Positions 36,515-47,118 of a stretch of DNA of 64,000 nt are shown here, piece after piece (positions within the stretch are counted from its first letter, which is position 1; each line of letters starts with the position of its first letter). The stretch spans positions 62,001 to 126,000 of the forward strand of contig NZ_AFNV02000006.1 of NCBI RefSeq assembly GCF_000215955.2, written 5' to 3'. The position numbers and the translations under genes were made by a program. Under the pieces are notes generated by a model. The model did no database searches, was not told the DNA's origin, and worked only from the letters and a program-made list of their open reading frames with translations. Source of the stretch: Salinisphaera shabanensis E1L3A. GTDB taxonomy: Bacteria > Pseudomonadota > Gammaproteobacteria > Nevskiales > Salinisphaeraceae.

Positions 36515-37396
36515 ATGGCAATTAGTGCTGCTCTGGTTAAAGAGCTGCGGGAACGTACCGGCGCCGGCATGATGGAGTGCAAGAAGGCACTCACGGCGAC
36601 GGATGGCGATATTGACGCCGCGGCAGACAACATGCGTCGCGAAGGCCTGGCCAAGGCCGACAAGAAAGCCGGACGCGTGGCTGCGGAAGGGCGTATCGCC
36701 ACCGCAGTATCCGATGACAAGACGGTTGCAGTGCTGCTCGAGGCGAACTGCGAAACCGACTTTGTCGGCAAGAACGACGATTTCGTGAACTTCGCCGAAA
36801 TGGCGGCTCAGGCCGCTCTCGACAATGCGCCGGCCGATGCCGATGCGTTGGCGGCGATCGAAGTCGACGGGGAGAGCCTCGACGCCAAGCGTCGTGCGCT
36901 CGTGGCGAAGCTGGGTGAGAACATCACCATTCGTCGCTTCCGTCGAATCGAAGCAGGCGAAGGCAAGCTCGACGTCTACATGCACGGCGCGCGTATTGGT
37001 AGCGCTGTGGCGGTTCTCGGTGGCGAAAGCGAGCTGGCCCGCGATCTGGCTATGCATGTCGCGGCGACCGCGCCCGCGCATCTGTCGGCCGACGATGTGC
37101 CGCAAGAACGTCGCGATGCTGAAAAAGAACTGTTGATGGCGCAGGCGCGTGATAGCGGCAAGCCGGAAGACATCATCGAAAAGATGGTCGAAGGCCGTCT
37201 GCGCAAGTACCTGAGCGAAATCACGCTCATGGGTCAGCCGTTCGTGAAGGATCCCGATATGACGGTCGAAAAGCTGTGCAAACAGCAGAACGCGACCGTG
37301 ACCGACTACGCGCGCGTGGAAGTCGGCGAGGGCATCGAGAAGAAACAGGAAGACTTCGCTGCCGAGGTCAAGGCGCAAGCCGAAAAGACAGCCTAA
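36515..37396 (+). CDS. tsf: Elongation factor Ts
   Basis: 293 aa. Guanine-nucleotide exchange factor for EF-Tu. The N-terminal UBA-like domain ([20 protein letters not shown]) and the TDFVGKND loop that contacts EF-Tu are clear, as is the [15 protein letters not shown] segment. GCGGAG lies upstream of the ATG. It shares the transcript with rpsB and ends at a strong terminator. Confidence 0.98.
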   Translation: MAISAALVKELRERTGAGMMECKKALTATDGDIDAAADNMRREGLAKADKKAGRVAAEGRIATAVSDDKTVAVLLEANCETDFVGKNDDFVNFAEMAAQAALDNAPADADALAAIEVDGESLDAKRRALVAKLGENITIRRFRRIEAGEGKLDVYMHGARIGSAVAVLGGESELARDLAMHVAATAPAHLSADDVPQERRDAEKELLMAQARDSGKPEDIIEKMVEGRLRKYLSEITLMGQPFVKDPDMTVEKLCKQQNATVTDYARVEVGEGIEKKQEDFAAEVKAQAEKTA

Positions 37397-37405
37397 GGGC
37401 AAACG

Positions 37406-37434
37406 GCCGGCTGCTTAGGCAGCCGGCTTTTTTT
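37406..37434 (+). terminator. Rho-independent terminator after tsf
   Basis: Perfect 9-bp arms GCCGGCTGC / GCAGCCGGC with loop TTAG, followed by seven T residues. It closes the rpsB-tsf transcript and separates it from pyrH. Confidence 0.93.
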
Positions 37435-37520
37435 GACCCGGCCCGTATCGCATGATCGGGCCGTAAATTATCGTTGCCGGCCAGGAGCCGCTTCATGTTG
37501 TCGTACTGCCACGCCAGCCG

Positions 37521-38264
37521 ATGAGCAAGAACAAGCCGACCCGCAAACGCATATTGCTAAAACTCAGCGGCGAAGCCCTCATGGGGCAGGCCGATTACGG
37601 AATTTCCGCTGATGTCGTGGAGCGGCTTGCTGCCGAAATAAAAGAACTCATCGAGTCGGGGGTGCAAGTCGCGCTCGTGGTGGGCGGCGGCAACATCTTT
37701 CGCGGAGTCGGCCTAGCCGGGCGCGGCATGGACCGGGTTACCGGCGATCAGATGGGCATGCTCGCCACGGTGATCAATGCGCTCGGACTGCAGGACGCCA
37801 TCGAGCATGCCGGCATGACGGCGCGTGTGATGTCGGCGATTCGCATCAATCAGGTGTGCGAGGACTATATTCGACGCCGCGCAATCCGCCACCTCGAAAA
37901 AGGTCGGGTGGTGATTTTTGCGGCCGGTACCGGCAATCCTTTTTTCACCACGGATTCGGCAGCGAGCCTGCGGGCGGTCGAGATCAATGCCGACCTAATG
38001 CTCAAGGCAACCAAGGTCGACGGCATCTATAGTGCGGACCCGATGCGCGACAGTAGCGCCAAACGGTATACGCATCTGACGTACGATGAAGTCATAGACC
38101 AGCGCCTGAGTGTGATGGATACCACCGCCATCGTGCTATGCCGGGACAACGGCATGCCGCTGCGGGTATTCGATATCAACCGGGCCGGCGATTTGGCCCG
38201 TATCGTCGCCGGCGAGGACGTGGGTACGCTGGTCGACAACGACACGACGAGAAGCAACGGATGA
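37521..38264 (+). CDS. pyrH: UMP kinase
   Basis: 247 aa, amino-acid-kinase fold. Phosphorylates UMP to UDP with ATP and is usually controlled by GTP and UTP. Motifs: [13 protein letters not shown] (phosphate loop), [26 protein letters not shown] and [16 protein letters not shown]. The stop overlaps the frr start (ATGA). It forms the first part of the pyrH-frr-uppS-cdsA run. Confidence 0.97.
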   Translation: MSKNKPTRKRILLKLSGEALMGQADYGISADVVERLAAEIKELIESGVQVALVVGGGNIFRGVGLAGRGMDRVTGDQMGMLATVINALGLQDAIEHAGMTARVMSAIRINQVCEDYIRRRAIRHLEKGRVVIFAAGTGNPFFTTDSAASLRAVEINADLMLKATKVDGIYSADPMRDSSAKRYTHLTYDEVIDQRLSVMDTTAIVLCRDNGMPLRVFDINRAGDLARIVAGEDVGTLVDNDTTRSNG

Positions 38265-38818
38265 TTGACGAGATATACAGCGACGCACAGCAGCGCATGG
38301 ACAAGACGATCAACGTCATGCGCGACAATTTCAGCAAGATTCGCACCGGGCGCGCGAGCACCAGTCTGCTGGATCACGTAACCGTGGACTACTACGGCTC
38401 TGAAGTGCCGCTCAATCAGGCAGCGAATATCTCGCTTGAAGATGCGCGCACGATCACGATCCAGCCCTGGGAAAAGAGCATGGTCCAACCCGTCGAAAAG
38501 GCGATCATGAAAGCCGACCTCGGCTTGAACCCGTCGACCGCCGGGCAGGTCATCCGCGTGGTGCTGCCGCCGCTGACCGAAGATCGCCGTAAGGATCTGG
38601 TGAAAGTGATTCGCGCTGAAGCTGAAGACGGGCGTGTGGCGATTCGCAACATCCGTCGCGATGCGAATTCCACGCTCAAGGAACTGGTCAGCGAAAAAGA
38701 GATCAGCGCCGACGACCAGCATGGCGGCGAAGCGCGTATTCAGAAGCTCACCGACCAGCACATCGAACGTATCGACGGACTGCTCGACGAGAAAGAAAAG
38801 GAGATCATGACGGTTTAG
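38261..38818 (+). CDS. frr: Ribosome recycling factor
   Basis: 185 aa, exactly the usual length. Splits the post-termination ribosome together with EF-G. Motifs: [19 protein letters not shown], the [13 protein letters not shown] strand and the long helical C-terminus ([20 protein letters not shown]). The start is the ATG at 38261, overlapping the pyrH stop; an open extension further upstream is not homologous. Confidence 0.97.
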   Translation: MIDEIYSDAQQRMDKTINVMRDNFSKIRTGRASTSLLDHVTVDYYGSEVPLNQAANISLEDARTITIQPWEKSMVQPVEKAIMKADLGLNPSTAGQVIRVVLPPLTEDRRKDLVKVIRAEAEDGRVAIRNIRRDANSTLKELVSEKEISADDQHGGEARIQKLTDQHIERIDGLLDEKEKEIMTV

Positions 38819-38854
38819 CAGACCGTCGATCGGATTCGAGCGCCAGGTGCGAAT

Positions 38855-39577
38855 ATGAGTGTGCCCGACCACGTCGCAATCATTATGGACGGCAATGGCC
38901 GCTGGGCGAGTCGACGCGGCATGCCGCGTGCGGCTGGCCACCGGTCGGGCGCCCAGGCGGTACGCGCGATCGTGGAAAGCGCTAGAGAACAGTCAGTTAA
39001 AACATTGACGCTGTTCGCATTTTCGAGCGAAAACTGGCAGCGGCCAAAAACTGAAGTGCGTGTGCTGCTGGATCTGTTCCGACGCACGATCCGTCGTGAA
39101 ATCGATTCCATGAACGAGTCCGGCGTACGCCTGAGCTTCATTGGCGAGCGTGCGCATTTCTCGGAAGCCCTTCGGCACGAAATGGCCCAGGCGGAGATGC
39201 GTACGCGCGACAACGCGGCCCTCAATCTCGTGATCGCGATCGACTACGGAGGCCGCTGGGATCTGGTTCAGGCCGCGCGACGGCTGGCATGCGCTTGCCG
39301 CGACAATCAGCTCGATCCCGACGAAATCGATGAGCACAGCCTGGGCGCGCGCCTGGCGCTTGCCGAGTTTCCGGCCCCCGATCTGTTTATCCGGACGGGC
39401 GGCGAACGTCGGGTCAGCAATTTTTTGCTCTGGGATCTTGCGTACAGCGAACTGTACTTCTCGGACGAGCTTTGGCCGGATTTTGATGGCAACAGCCTCG
39501 CCTGTGCGATCGATTGGTTCGGACAGCGCCAGCGTCGGTTCGGGCGTTTGCCGCAAGCTGCGGCGACGGGTCTTTAA
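38855..39577 (+). CDS. uppS: Undecaprenyl diphosphate synthase (cis-prenyltransferase)
   Basis: 240 aa. Condenses eight isopentenyl diphosphates onto farnesyl diphosphate to make the C55 carrier for peptidoglycan and LPS. Motifs: HVAIIMDGNGRWASRRGM with the catalytic Asp, GHRSGAQAVR, TLFAFSSENWQRP and the RTGGERRVSNFLLWDLAYSE segment. It requires a steady IPP supply, which matters because three MEP-pathway genes are absent from this block. It is followed by cdsA after 5 nt. Confidence 0.96.
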   Translation: MSVPDHVAIIMDGNGRWASRRGMPRAAGHRSGAQAVRAIVESAREQSVKTLTLFAFSSENWQRPKTEVRVLLDLFRRTIRREIDSMNESGVRLSFIGERAHFSEALRHEMAQAEMRTRDNAALNLVIAIDYGGRWDLVQAARRLACACRDNQLDPDEIDEHSLGARLALAEFPAPDLFIRTGGERRVSNFLLWDLAYSELYFSDELWPDFDGNSLACAIDWFGQRQRRFGRLPQAAATGL

Positions 39578-39582
39578 GGCGT

Positions 39583-40413
39583 ATGCTCGTCACGCGCATT
39601 GCGACGGCCCTGGTTCTTGTACCTCTGGCCGTACTGGGCATGTTGTATTTGCCAACGTTTGCGATCACGTTGGTGTTCGCCACGTTGATGCTGCTCGGCG
39701 CCTGGGAGTGGGCCGGTCTGCTGCGCCTTGGCGATACCGGACACGTATTGCTGGTGCTCGCTACAGCGCTACTGATTTTTCTGTTCGCGCTCGTTCGTAG
39801 CCAGTTGTGGCTGGTCGCTGTCGACAACCTGCTCATCGGCGCGGCGTGTATCTGGTGGCTGATCGCGATCGGGTGGATCGTGCGTTACCCGAACGGCTGG
39901 GCGCGGGTAATGGGGCGCACCGACATCGGCGCCGCGACCGGCGTTCTAACGCTCGTGGCAGCAGTCGCAGCCGTGACCTATCTGCATCAGAGCGATCAAG
40001 GTGCACTGTTACTGCTGGCTTTCTTCTTTCTGGTATGGGCGGCCGATACCGGCGCTTATATCGCAGGTCGCACGATGGGCCGGCACAAGCTAGTGCCCGC
40101 GGTCAGTCCGGGCAAGACGCGGGAGGGCGCCATCGGCGGTATCGTTGCGGCCATGGTTTTCGCAGGCGCCGGCGCGTGGGCGTTGGGTTATGGTGGAGAC
40201 CGCCTGGTCGGCTTCGTCGTGCTGGGCGCCTGGGTGGCGGTTATTTCCATCGTGGGCGATCTGACGATCAGCATGTTCAAGCGTCATGCGGGTATCAAGG
40301 ACAGCGGGACGCTGTTTCCCGGTCATGGCGGCGTACTCGATCGACTGGATAGTGTGCTCGCGGCGGCGCCCTGGTTTGTTGCGGGCCTGCATTGGCTGCC
40401 GAGCGCAATTTGA
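39583..40413 (+). CDS. cdsA: Phosphatidate cytidylyltransferase (CDP-diglyceride synthase)
   Basis: 276 aa with about eight membrane segments. Makes CDP-diacylglycerol from phosphatidate and CTP, the branch point of phospholipid synthesis. The C-terminal family signature SMFKRHAGIKDSGTLFPGHG is intact. The start at 39583 places the first hydrophobic segment (ATALVLVPLAVLGMLYLPTF) at the N-terminus. In most gammaproteobacteria dxr follows; here 130 bp of apparently non-coding DNA leads straight to rseP. Confidence 0.96.
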   Translation: MLVTRIATALVLVPLAVLGMLYLPTFAITLVFATLMLLGAWEWAGLLRLGDTGHVLLVLATALLIFLFALVRSQLWLVAVDNLLIGAACIWWLIAIGWIVRYPNGWARVMGRTDIGAATGVLTLVAAVAAVTYLHQSDQGALLLLAFFFLVWAADTGAYIAGRTMGRHKLVPAVSPGKTREGAIGGIVAAMVFAGAGAWALGYGGDRLVGFVVLGAWVAVISIVGDLTISMFKRHAGIKDSGTLFPGHGGVLDRLDSVLAAAPWFVAGLHWLPSAI

Positions 40414-40543
40414 AGCGTTAGCCAGGTCTTGGGTCTGCACAGGTAGACTACTATGCAGGCATCCTCGGGTCGCGAGCGTGCGTTCCATCCAGTGATCCAA
40501 TCCTAGCCGGTCGCAATTCCGGCGCGCAGGAGAAGTGAATTAC

Positions 40544-41905
40544 ATGTCTGACTGGCTGATGTCGGTTCCGGCGTTCATCGTGGCAATCGGCCTGCTCGTG
40601 GCGGTACATGAATACGGCCATTTCTGGGTTGCGCGTCGTATGGGCGTGAAGGTGTTGCGCTATTCGATCGGGTTCGGCAACCGAGTCTGGGGCTTTACCG
40701 GTCGAAAAAGCGGCATCGAATACTGGTTGTCGGCGATCCCGTTGGGCGGCTACGTCAAGATGCTTGACGAGCGCGAAGGTGAAGTCGCGGAGGCGGACAA
40801 GCCCTATGCGTTCAATCGCCAGCACCCGGCGCGCCGTATCGCGATCGTCGCCGCCGGCCCGGGCGTGAATTTCCTGTTCGCGGTAGCGGCTTACTGGCTC
40901 GTATTCATGATCGGCGTCGCGGGCATCAAGCCCATGATCGGTGCCGCGCCCGAATCCAGTCTCGCGGCCGAGGCGGGCTTGGGCGCTGGCGAACAGATCG
41001 TGGCGATCGACGACCGTAAGATCGAAAACTGGGAAGACCTGCGCCTCGGTCTGATCGAGCGCGGCCTCGACGGCGATTCGATCGCGTTGAGCGTACGCGC
41101 CGAAGACGGGGACGTTCGCCAGGTCACACTTGATCTTACCGATGTGCCGGCCGACCCGGAAAAGATGTTCGATCGACTCGGGCTCATGCCTTATCAGCCG
41201 CCGGCCACGCCGCTCATCGCGGATGTGCTTGCGGATAGTCCGGCCAGCCGGGCCGGACTGGAAAAGGGCGATGAAATAAAGGCGGTCGATGGCGAAACGG
41301 TCGACACGCCCCAGGCGTTGGTCGAGCGCATCAAATCCCGCCCCGGTGAACAGGTCGTTCTGTCGGTTGCACGCGATGGACAGACTCGCGATATCCCCGT
41401 GTCCCTGGCATCGGTCGACAATGACGCGGGCGAAGCCGAAGGACGGCTTGGCGCCCAGATCGGTGTCGACGCCGAAGCCTGGCAGAGCATGCGCACCACG
41501 CGCCAGCTCGGACCCGTTGCCGCGATTCCTGCGGCCGTGGCAAAGACATGGGAAGTGTCGGCACTGACGGTTCGGCTCATGGCGCGCATGGTCACCGGCG
41601 AGGTGTCGTTGCGAAACGTTAGCGGTCCGATTCAGATCGCCAGCTATGCTGGACAGACGGCCAGTATCGGTCTCGAAGCGTTCGTCGGCTTTCTGGCCCT
41701 GGTGAGCGTCAGTCTGGCCGTGCTCAACCTCCTGCCGATTCCGGTGTTAGACGGGGGGCATCTTCTGTATTATTCGATCGAATGGATAAGGGGCCGACCT
41801 CTTTCGGAGGCGGTACAGGTCGCGGGGCAGCAGGTCGGCATGGTCGCTCTCCTGATGCTGATGACCCTGGCTTTCTACAACGATATCCTGCGCTTGCTCG
41901 GGTAA
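40544..41905 (+). CDS. rseP: Site-2 protease RseP
   Basis: 453 aa inner-membrane zinc protease. Cleaves RseA in the sigma-E envelope-stress cascade and clears signal-peptide remnants. The zinc site HEYGH lies in the first membrane segment (AIGLLVAVHEYGHFWVARRM). Two PDZ domains follow (EAGLGAGEQIVAIDDRKIEN; SRAGLEKGDEIKAVDGETVD), and the second catalytic element LNLLPIPVLDGGHLL is near the end. AGGAG 11 nt upstream favours the ATG at 40544 over the GTG at 40535. bamA follows after 16 bp, consistent with joint envelope control. Confidence 0.96.
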   Translation: MSDWLMSVPAFIVAIGLLVAVHEYGHFWVARRMGVKVLRYSIGFGNRVWGFTGRKSGIEYWLSAIPLGGYVKMLDEREGEVAEADKPYAFNRQHPARRIAIVAAGPGVNFLFAVAAYWLVFMIGVAGIKPMIGAAPESSLAAEAGLGAGEQIVAIDDRKIENWEDLRLGLIERGLDGDSIALSVRAEDGDVRQVTLDLTDVPADPEKMFDRLGLMPYQPPATPLIADVLADSPASRAGLEKGDEIKAVDGETVDTPQALVERIKSRPGEQVVLSVARDGQTRDIPVSLASVDNDAGEAEGRLGAQIGVDAEAWQSMRTTRQLGPVAAIPAAVAKTWEVSALTVRLMARMVTGEVSLRNVSGPIQIASYAGQTASIGLEAFVGFLALVSVSLAVLNLLPIPVLDGGHLLYYSIEWIRGRPLSEAVQVAGQQVGMVALLMLMTLAFYNDILRLLG

Positions 41906-41921
41906 GTAAGGTTCTTAAAAT

Positions 41922-44285
41922 ATGCCTGTATGTGTGACGCGCGCGTTTGCCGTGCTCCTGTGTCTTTTTGCTGCGAGCGCGTGGGCGCAGGCGCAATCGC
42001 CGGATTCCGGTTACGACTTTCGAGTGGACGATGTCCGGGTGGTCGGCGTGCAGCGACTCGAACCGGGTACGGTGCTGACGTACCTGCCGCTGTCTGTCGG
42101 CGATCGGCTTAGCGAAGCGCGCGCCCAGCAATCGATCCGTGCGCTTTACGACACCGGCCTGTTCGAGAACGTTGCCCTGCAGCGCGAAGGCAATACGCTG
42201 ATCGTCGACGTCACCGAGCGCCCCGAGATCGCGAGTTTCTCGATCGAAGGCAACAAGAACATCGGTGGTGACGAACTCAAGGATGCACTAGCTCAGCAAG
42301 GTCTGGCCCAGGGCGAGCTTTACAAGCGCTCGCTCGTTGACCAGCTCGAGCAGGAGCTGCGTCGTCAGTATTACGCCAACGGTTATTACAGCGTAGACAT
42401 CGATACGCAGGTCAAGGAACTCGACAATAACCGTGTCGCCATCGATATCGATGTCACCGAAGGCGAGGTCGCCTCGATCAAGGACATCAACATCATCGGT
42501 AACGAGCATTTCAGCGACGATGAACTGCGCGATGTGTTTGAGCTGGAAGCCAGTTCGCCGGCCTATACCCGTCCGCTGACATTCTGGCGCAGCCGCGACC
42601 GGTATTCGCGCGAGAAATTGCTCGGCGATCTGGAGTCACTGAACTCGTTCTATCAGAACCGCGGTTATATCCGTTTCAACGTGTCCTCGATTCAGGTGTC
42701 GCTGTCGCCGGACAATCGCAATATCTTCTTGACGATCAACGTCGATGAAGGCGATCAGTACACGATCAGCGATTACGAGTTCGCCGGCGACATGATCGTG
42801 CCGCAGACCAGCCTGCAGCGGCTGGTGACGGTCGAGCCGGGCGAGATATTTTCGCGCGGCGATGTCGACGCCTCGGCCAACAGCATCAGCTCCGGTCTGG
42901 CCGATTTCGGCTATGCGTTCGCCGATGTGGATCCGCTGACCCGTATCAATGACGAAGACAAGACCGTCGATCTGACCTTCTTTATCGACCCCGGCAAGCG
43001 CGCCTACGTGCGTCAGATCACGTTCAACGGCAACGAAAAGACCAACGACGAAACCCTGCGTCGTGAGATGCGTCAGTTCGAAGGCGCGCCGTTCTCGCGT
43101 CGCGGCGTGGAACGCTCACGTACACGACTGGCACGTCTGCCCTATATGCAGGATGTACAGGTCAACACCGAGAAAGTGGCGGGCAGCGAAGATCTGGTCG
43201 ATGTCGACTACGATCTCACCGAGCGCGCCGCAGGCACATTGCAATTCGGTGTCGGCTTCTCGGACGCGCAGGGCTTTCTCATCAACGGCAGCGTTTCGCA
43301 TAGCAACTTCCGTGGCACGGGCAATCGCCTGAGCCTGCGTGCAGAAACCAACGACTACGCCAAGAGCGTGGGCGCCAGCTGGACCGACCCATATTTCACC
43401 GACGAAGGCGTGTCACGCACGATTTCGGCTTTCTACCGCAATACCGATCAGCTGATTCGTATCGGCTCCGGGTTCGATCTGAATTCGGTCGGCGGTGCGG
43501 TGACGTTTGGCCTACCGATCACCGAGTACTCCCAGCTGCGTGCCGGTCTCGGCGTGGAGCGCAACGAGATCAACTCGGCGGTCAACCGCGACGGCGAGGA
43601 ACAGCTGTCCGACGAGCTGGCCGACTTCATCGACGAGAACGGCAAGGAAGCCACGACCTATGAACTGCAGACGGGCTGGTCGCGGGATACGCGTAACCGC
43701 ACGTTCTTCGCGACTCGTGGCAGCAATACCCAGTTCGAATTCAATATTAAGGGGCCGGGTTCGGATCTGGAGTATTACGACACCAGTTTCGAGCACGAGC
43801 GCTATTTCCGAGTGGGCGCCTGGGTACCGGGCTTGTCCGATAAGATGGTTCTATCGATGGATGGTCGTGTGGCCCAGACCGACGTCTGGGGCGAGGGTGA
43901 GGATGTCCCGCCCTATGACAACTTCTTTGCCGGCGGCGCGCGTTCGGTGCGCGGTTACTCCAACGGCGGCCTTGGCCCGCGGGATTCGCTCGACAACCCG
44001 TTCGGTGGTCAATTCCTGACCACGTTGCAGAGCGAACTGGTCATCCCGACCTTCCTCGAATCGGATAACAAGTCGACGCGTCTGACAGCGTTCTACGACA
44101 TCGGTAACGTCTATGAAGACGCCAGCGATTTCGAAGCCTCGGAGCTGCGCAAGTCTGCCGGCGTTGCCTTTTACTGGTTCACGCCGTTCTTCGGGCTGTT
44201 GCGCGTAAGCTACGCTGCTTACGTCGACGATCCGGACAACGACGATGTCGATCGCTTCCAGTTCTCCTTCGGCGTCGGGCTCTAG
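41922..44285 (+). CDS. bamA: Outer membrane protein assembly factor BamA
   Basis: 787 aa. Core of the BAM complex that folds beta-barrel proteins into the outer membrane. A signal peptide (AVLLCLFAASAWAQAQ) is followed by five POTRA domains (starting at DFRVDDVRVVGVQRLEPGTV) and a C-terminal 16-strand barrel. The conserved VRGY turn (GARSVRGYSNGGLGPRDSLD) and a terminal aromatic-ending strand (FQFSFGVGL) are present. It lies between rseP and skp in the canonical order. Confidence 0.97.
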   Translation: MPVCVTRAFAVLLCLFAASAWAQAQSPDSGYDFRVDDVRVVGVQRLEPGTVLTYLPLSVGDRLSEARAQQSIRALYDTGLFENVALQREGNTLIVDVTERPEIASFSIEGNKNIGGDELKDALAQQGLAQGELYKRSLVDQLEQELRRQYYANGYYSVDIDTQVKELDNNRVAIDIDVTEGEVASIKDINIIGNEHFSDDELRDVFELEASSPAYTRPLTFWRSRDRYSREKLLGDLESLNSFYQNRGYIRFNVSSIQVSLSPDNRNIFLTINVDEGDQYTISDYEFAGDMIVPQTSLQRLVTVEPGEIFSRGDVDASANSISSGLADFGYAFADVDPLTRINDEDKTVDLTFFIDPGKRAYVRQITFNGNEKTNDETLRREMRQFEGAPFSRRGVERSRTRLARLPYMQDVQVNTEKVAGSEDLVDVDYDLTERAAGTLQFGVGFSDAQGFLINGSVSHSNFRGTGNRLSLRAETNDYAKSVGASWTDPYFTDEGVSRTISAFYRNTDQLIRIGSGFDLNSVGGAVTFGLPITEYSQLRAGLGVERNEINSAVNRDGEEQLSDELADFIDENGKEATTYELQTGWSRDTRNRTFFATRGSNTQFEFNIKGPGSDLEYYDTSFEHERYFRVGAWVPGLSDKMVLSMDGRVAQTDVWGEGEDVPPYDNFFAGGARSVRGYSNGGLGPRDSLDNPFGGQFLTTLQSELVIPTFLESDNKSTRLTAFYDIGNVYEDASDFEASELRKSAGVAFYWFTPFFGLLRVSYAAYVDDPDNDDVDRFQFSFGVGL

Positions 44286-44317
44286 TCAGGACGAAGGCGA
44301 TTCAGGAGATGGCTGAC

Positions 44318-44857
44318 ATGTATTCGATACGGCTAGTACCGGTCACGATCGTCGTGGCATTTGCGCTTGCGTTCGCCGCGCCGCTGCGGGCGGCGGGCAC
44401 GAGCGCAGAAACCGGCAGCGAAATCCTGCGTATCGGGGTGGTGGACGTCTCGCGGGTCGTCAACGAATCGCCCCAGGCCGCGCGTGCCAAATCGAGCATG
44501 GCGACGCAGTTTGCCAAGCGCAAGAATGATCTCGAAGCCAAGTCGAACGCCTTGCGCCAGGATATGGATCGGCTTGCCCAGGATGGGGCGGTCATGAGCG
44601 ATGGCGATCGCGATAAGCTGCAAAGCGCGATCCGTGATCGCCAGCGCGAATTGCAGCTTGAGCGCAGCAAATACAACGACGATGTGTCCGATGCCGAACA
44701 CAAAGAGTTCGAGCAGATGCGCGCGGATATTCTGGACATTATCGACCAGTACGCGGACGACAACGGCTACGACCTCATTCTGGGCGACGGCGTGTTGTAT
44801 AGCAGCGAAGCGGTCGATGTGACCGACGAGATCCTGGCCGAACTCGGGGACCGCTAG
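44318..44857 (+). CDS. skp: Periplasmic chaperone Skp/OmpH
   Basis: 179 aa. Holds unfolded outer-membrane proteins in the periplasm for BamA. A signal peptide ([20 protein letters not shown]) is followed by a short strand ([17 protein letters not shown]) and a long charged coiled coil ([20 protein letters not shown]). The ATG at 44318 is preferred over 44309 because AGGAG (44304-44308) is 9 nt from the former and directly abuts the latter. Confidence 0.92.
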   Translation: MYSIRLVPVTIVVAFALAFAAPLRAAGTSAETGSEILRIGVVDVSRVVNESPQAARAKSSMATQFAKRKNDLEAKSNALRQDMDRLAQDGAVMSDGDRDKLQSAIRDRQRELQLERSKYNDDVSDAEHKEFEQMRADILDIIDQYADDNGYDLILGDGVLYSSEAVDVTDEILAELGDR

Positions 44858-44859
44858 TC

Positions 44860-45906
44860 ATGGCTGCGAGCACGGCGCCTGCGGTCACGCTCGCGATGCT
44901 GGCCGATCGTTTCGATCTTGTTACGCGCGGCGATCCGCAAACGCAGATCAGCGGCGTTTGTGCGCTCGACCCCGGCCTGCCGGGGTGTATCGCGTTCGCC
45001 GAGAACGCCTCGCAGCTGAACGCAATTCGTCATACGCAAGCGACGGCTGTCGTCTGCCCGGCACCGGTTGCCGATGAAGTCAATATCAGCGCGCTTGTTG
45101 TAAAGCAGCCGCGGCTGGCTTTTGCCCGTATTGCAGCACTTTTCGACCGGCCGAAGCCAGACGCTGGCATAGACGAACGTGCGGTAGTCGCGGCATCCGC
45201 AACCGTCGATCCCCAGGCGAGCATCGCTAGCAACGCCGTTATTGGTGAAAACGCCGTGGTGGCCGCCGGCGCGGTTATCGGAGCGAATACTGTACTCGGC
45301 GACCGCGTGCATGTTGGCGTGGATACGCGTATCGCGAGCAACTGCAGCATTGGCGACGATGTGAGTATCGGCGCCCGTGTGTCGATCGAAGCGAATGCCG
45401 TCATCGGTGGGCGTGGGTTCGGGCTGGTGCACAACGGCAGCGGCTGGGAGCCGATTCCACAGATGGGGCGCGTACGGATTGCCGACGATGTGGAAATCGG
45501 CGCCGGCACGACGATCGACCGTGGCGCGCTCGACGACACCGTCATCGCGCGCGGTGTGAAGATCGATAATCAGGTGCATATTGCTCACAACTGCGTTATC
45601 GGCGAACACACCGTTATTGCCGGCTGCACCGGTATTGCTGGTTCCTGCACGATCGGTTCGAACTGCATGATCGGCGGTGGCGTGGGTATCGGCGATCACG
45701 TCACGATCGCAGACGGTGTGATCATCACCGCGGCAAGCCAGGTCCCCAAGAACATCGACCGGGGCGGCGTATACTCCTCGACTTTTCGCGCCATGCCGGC
45801 CACCGGCTGGCGCAAGCGCCTTGCCCTTTTTCGACAGCTCGACAAGATCGAGCGTCGCCTGCGGCGAGTTGAGCGCGCCGGCCCATCATCGGAGAACAAC
45901 GAATGA
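44860..45906 (+). CDS. lpxD: UDP-3-O-(3-hydroxyacyl)glucosamine N-acyltransferase LpxD
   Basis: 348 aa. Third step of lipid A synthesis. An N-terminal uridine-binding domain is followed by hexapeptide repeats of the left-handed beta-helix ([20 protein letters not shown] and on). The catalytic His is in [16 protein letters not shown], and a C-terminal helix ends the protein. It starts 2 nt after skp and overlaps fabZ (ATGA). Confidence 0.97.
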   Translation: MAASTAPAVTLAMLADRFDLVTRGDPQTQISGVCALDPGLPGCIAFAENASQLNAIRHTQATAVVCPAPVADEVNISALVVKQPRLAFARIAALFDRPKPDAGIDERAVVAASATVDPQASIASNAVIGENAVVAAGAVIGANTVLGDRVHVGVDTRIASNCSIGDDVSIGARVSIEANAVIGGRGFGLVHNGSGWEPIPQMGRVRIADDVEIGAGTTIDRGALDDTVIARGVKIDNQVHIAHNCVIGEHTVIAGCTGIAGSCTIGSNCMIGGGVGIGDHVTIADGVIITAASQVPKNIDRGGVYSSTFRAMPATGWRKRLALFRQLDKIERRLRRVERAGPSSENNE

Positions 45907-46352
45907 GCGATCAAGACGACATCAAAGCCATCATGCGGCAATTACCGCACAGGTTTCCTTTTCTCTTGGTGGACCGCGTACTCTCCTGCGAACCGGGCAA
46001 GTCGATCACCGCGATCAAGAACGTCACCATCAATGAGCCGTTCTTTCCGGGGCATTTTCCGAGTGAGCCGGTCATGCCGGGCGTTCTCATCCTCGAAGCG
46101 CTGGCGCAGGCCGGTCTGATTCTGGGTATGCGTACGGTGGAATCGGAAGAGGGCACGATCGTATACTTTGCCGGCATCGACAAGGCACGGTTCAAGCGCC
46201 GCGTTGTCCCGGGTGACCAATTGTTGCTCAAGCTCGTGGTCGGCTCTGCCAAGAAGCGCATTTGGCGCTTCGACGCCGAAGCCTGGGTCGGCGACGAACT
46301 GGCCTGTCGCGCACAGATGATGGCGGTGCCGGGGAAGCCCGATGCCAATTGA
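45903..46352 (+). CDS. fabZ: 3-hydroxyacyl-ACP dehydratase FabZ
   Basis: 149 aa hot-dog fold enzyme of fatty acid elongation. Motifs: [13 protein letters not shown] with the catalytic His, [19 protein letters not shown] with the conserved PGHFP, and the catalytic Glu in LILEALAQ. It competes with LpxA/LpxD for 3-hydroxyacyl-ACP, and its placement between lpxD and lpxA is conserved. It overlaps both neighbours by a few bases. Confidence 0.97.
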   Translation: MSDQDDIKAIMRQLPHRFPFLLVDRVLSCEPGKSITAIKNVTINEPFFPGHFPSEPVMPGVLILEALAQAGLILGMRTVESEEGTIVYFAGIDKARFKRRVVPGDQLLLKLVVGSAKKRIWRFDAEAWVGDELACRAQMMAVPGKPDAN

Positions 46353-47115
46353 TCCCAGTGCACAAGTTCATCCCGAAGCCGACGTCGCCGACGATGTCGA
46401 TATCGGCCCGTTCAGCGTTATCGGGCCGCACGTCAAGATCGGCGCGGGCACGCGCGTGGGTCCGCATGTGGTCATCTCGGGCCATACGACGATCGGGCGC
46501 GATAACCAGATTTTCCAGTTCGTATCGCTCGGTGCCGAGCCGCAGCATCGTGTTTATGCGGGCGAGCCAACACGGCTTACGATCGGCGACCGCAATACGT
46601 TTCGTGAATATTGCAGCGTGCACCGCGGCACGGTGATCGATCAGAGCGAAACCATCATTGGCGACGACAATCTGTTGATGGCGTATACACATGTCGCCCA
46701 CGATTGCGTGCTGGGCAATGGCATCACCATGGCCAATGGCGCGAGTCTCGCCGGCCATGTGCGCATCGGCGATTTCTGCATTCTCGCCGGCTTCGCGTTG
46801 GTCTACCAGTTCCGGCGCGTGGGCACGATGGCGTTTCTGGCGTATTGCAGCGGCGTGCAGCAGGACGTACCGGCCTTCGTCCGTAGTGCGGGCGCGCCGG
46901 CAGTGCCGCACGGGGTGAATTCCGTCGGCATGCGCCGGCGTGGCTATACGGAAGAAGAAGTGACTGCGGCCAAGCGCGCGTATCGCACCATCTATCGTTC
47001 CAAGCTACGTCTGGAACAGGCGCGCGAAGCGCTTCGCGAGCCGGCCCAGTCGAGCGAGGCGGTACGCTTGATGCTCGAATCGCTCGAACAGGCCGAGCGC
47101 GGCATTATCCGCTAG
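46342..47115 (+). CDS. lpxA: UDP-N-acetylglucosamine acyltransferase LpxA
   Basis: 257 aa. First step of lipid A synthesis, acylating UDP-GlcNAc at the 3 position. Hexapeptide repeats run from HPEADVADDVDIGPFSVIGP onward. The catalytic His is in MAYTHVAHDCVLGNG, and a C-terminal helical domain starts at about RRRGYTEEEVTAAKRAYRTI. It overlaps the fabZ end by 11 nt and is followed by lpxB after 3 nt. Confidence 0.97.
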   Translation: MPIDPSAQVHPEADVADDVDIGPFSVIGPHVKIGAGTRVGPHVVISGHTTIGRDNQIFQFVSLGAEPQHRVYAGEPTRLTIGDRNTFREYCSVHRGTVIDQSETIIGDDNLLMAYTHVAHDCVLGNGITMANGASLAGHVRIGDFCILAGFALVYQFRRVGTMAFLAYCSGVQQDVPAFVRSAGAPAVPHGVNSVGMRRRGYTEEEVTAAKRAYRTIYRSKLRLEQAREALREPAQSSEAVRLMLESLEQAERGIIR

Positions 47116-47118
47116 CAC

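Noticed and set aside
46320-46340. Sequence resembling the tRNA-Thr 3' end (GGTGCCGGGG) inside fabZ
   Set aside because: The match covers only about ten bases inside a conserved gene, so it is not an attachment site.
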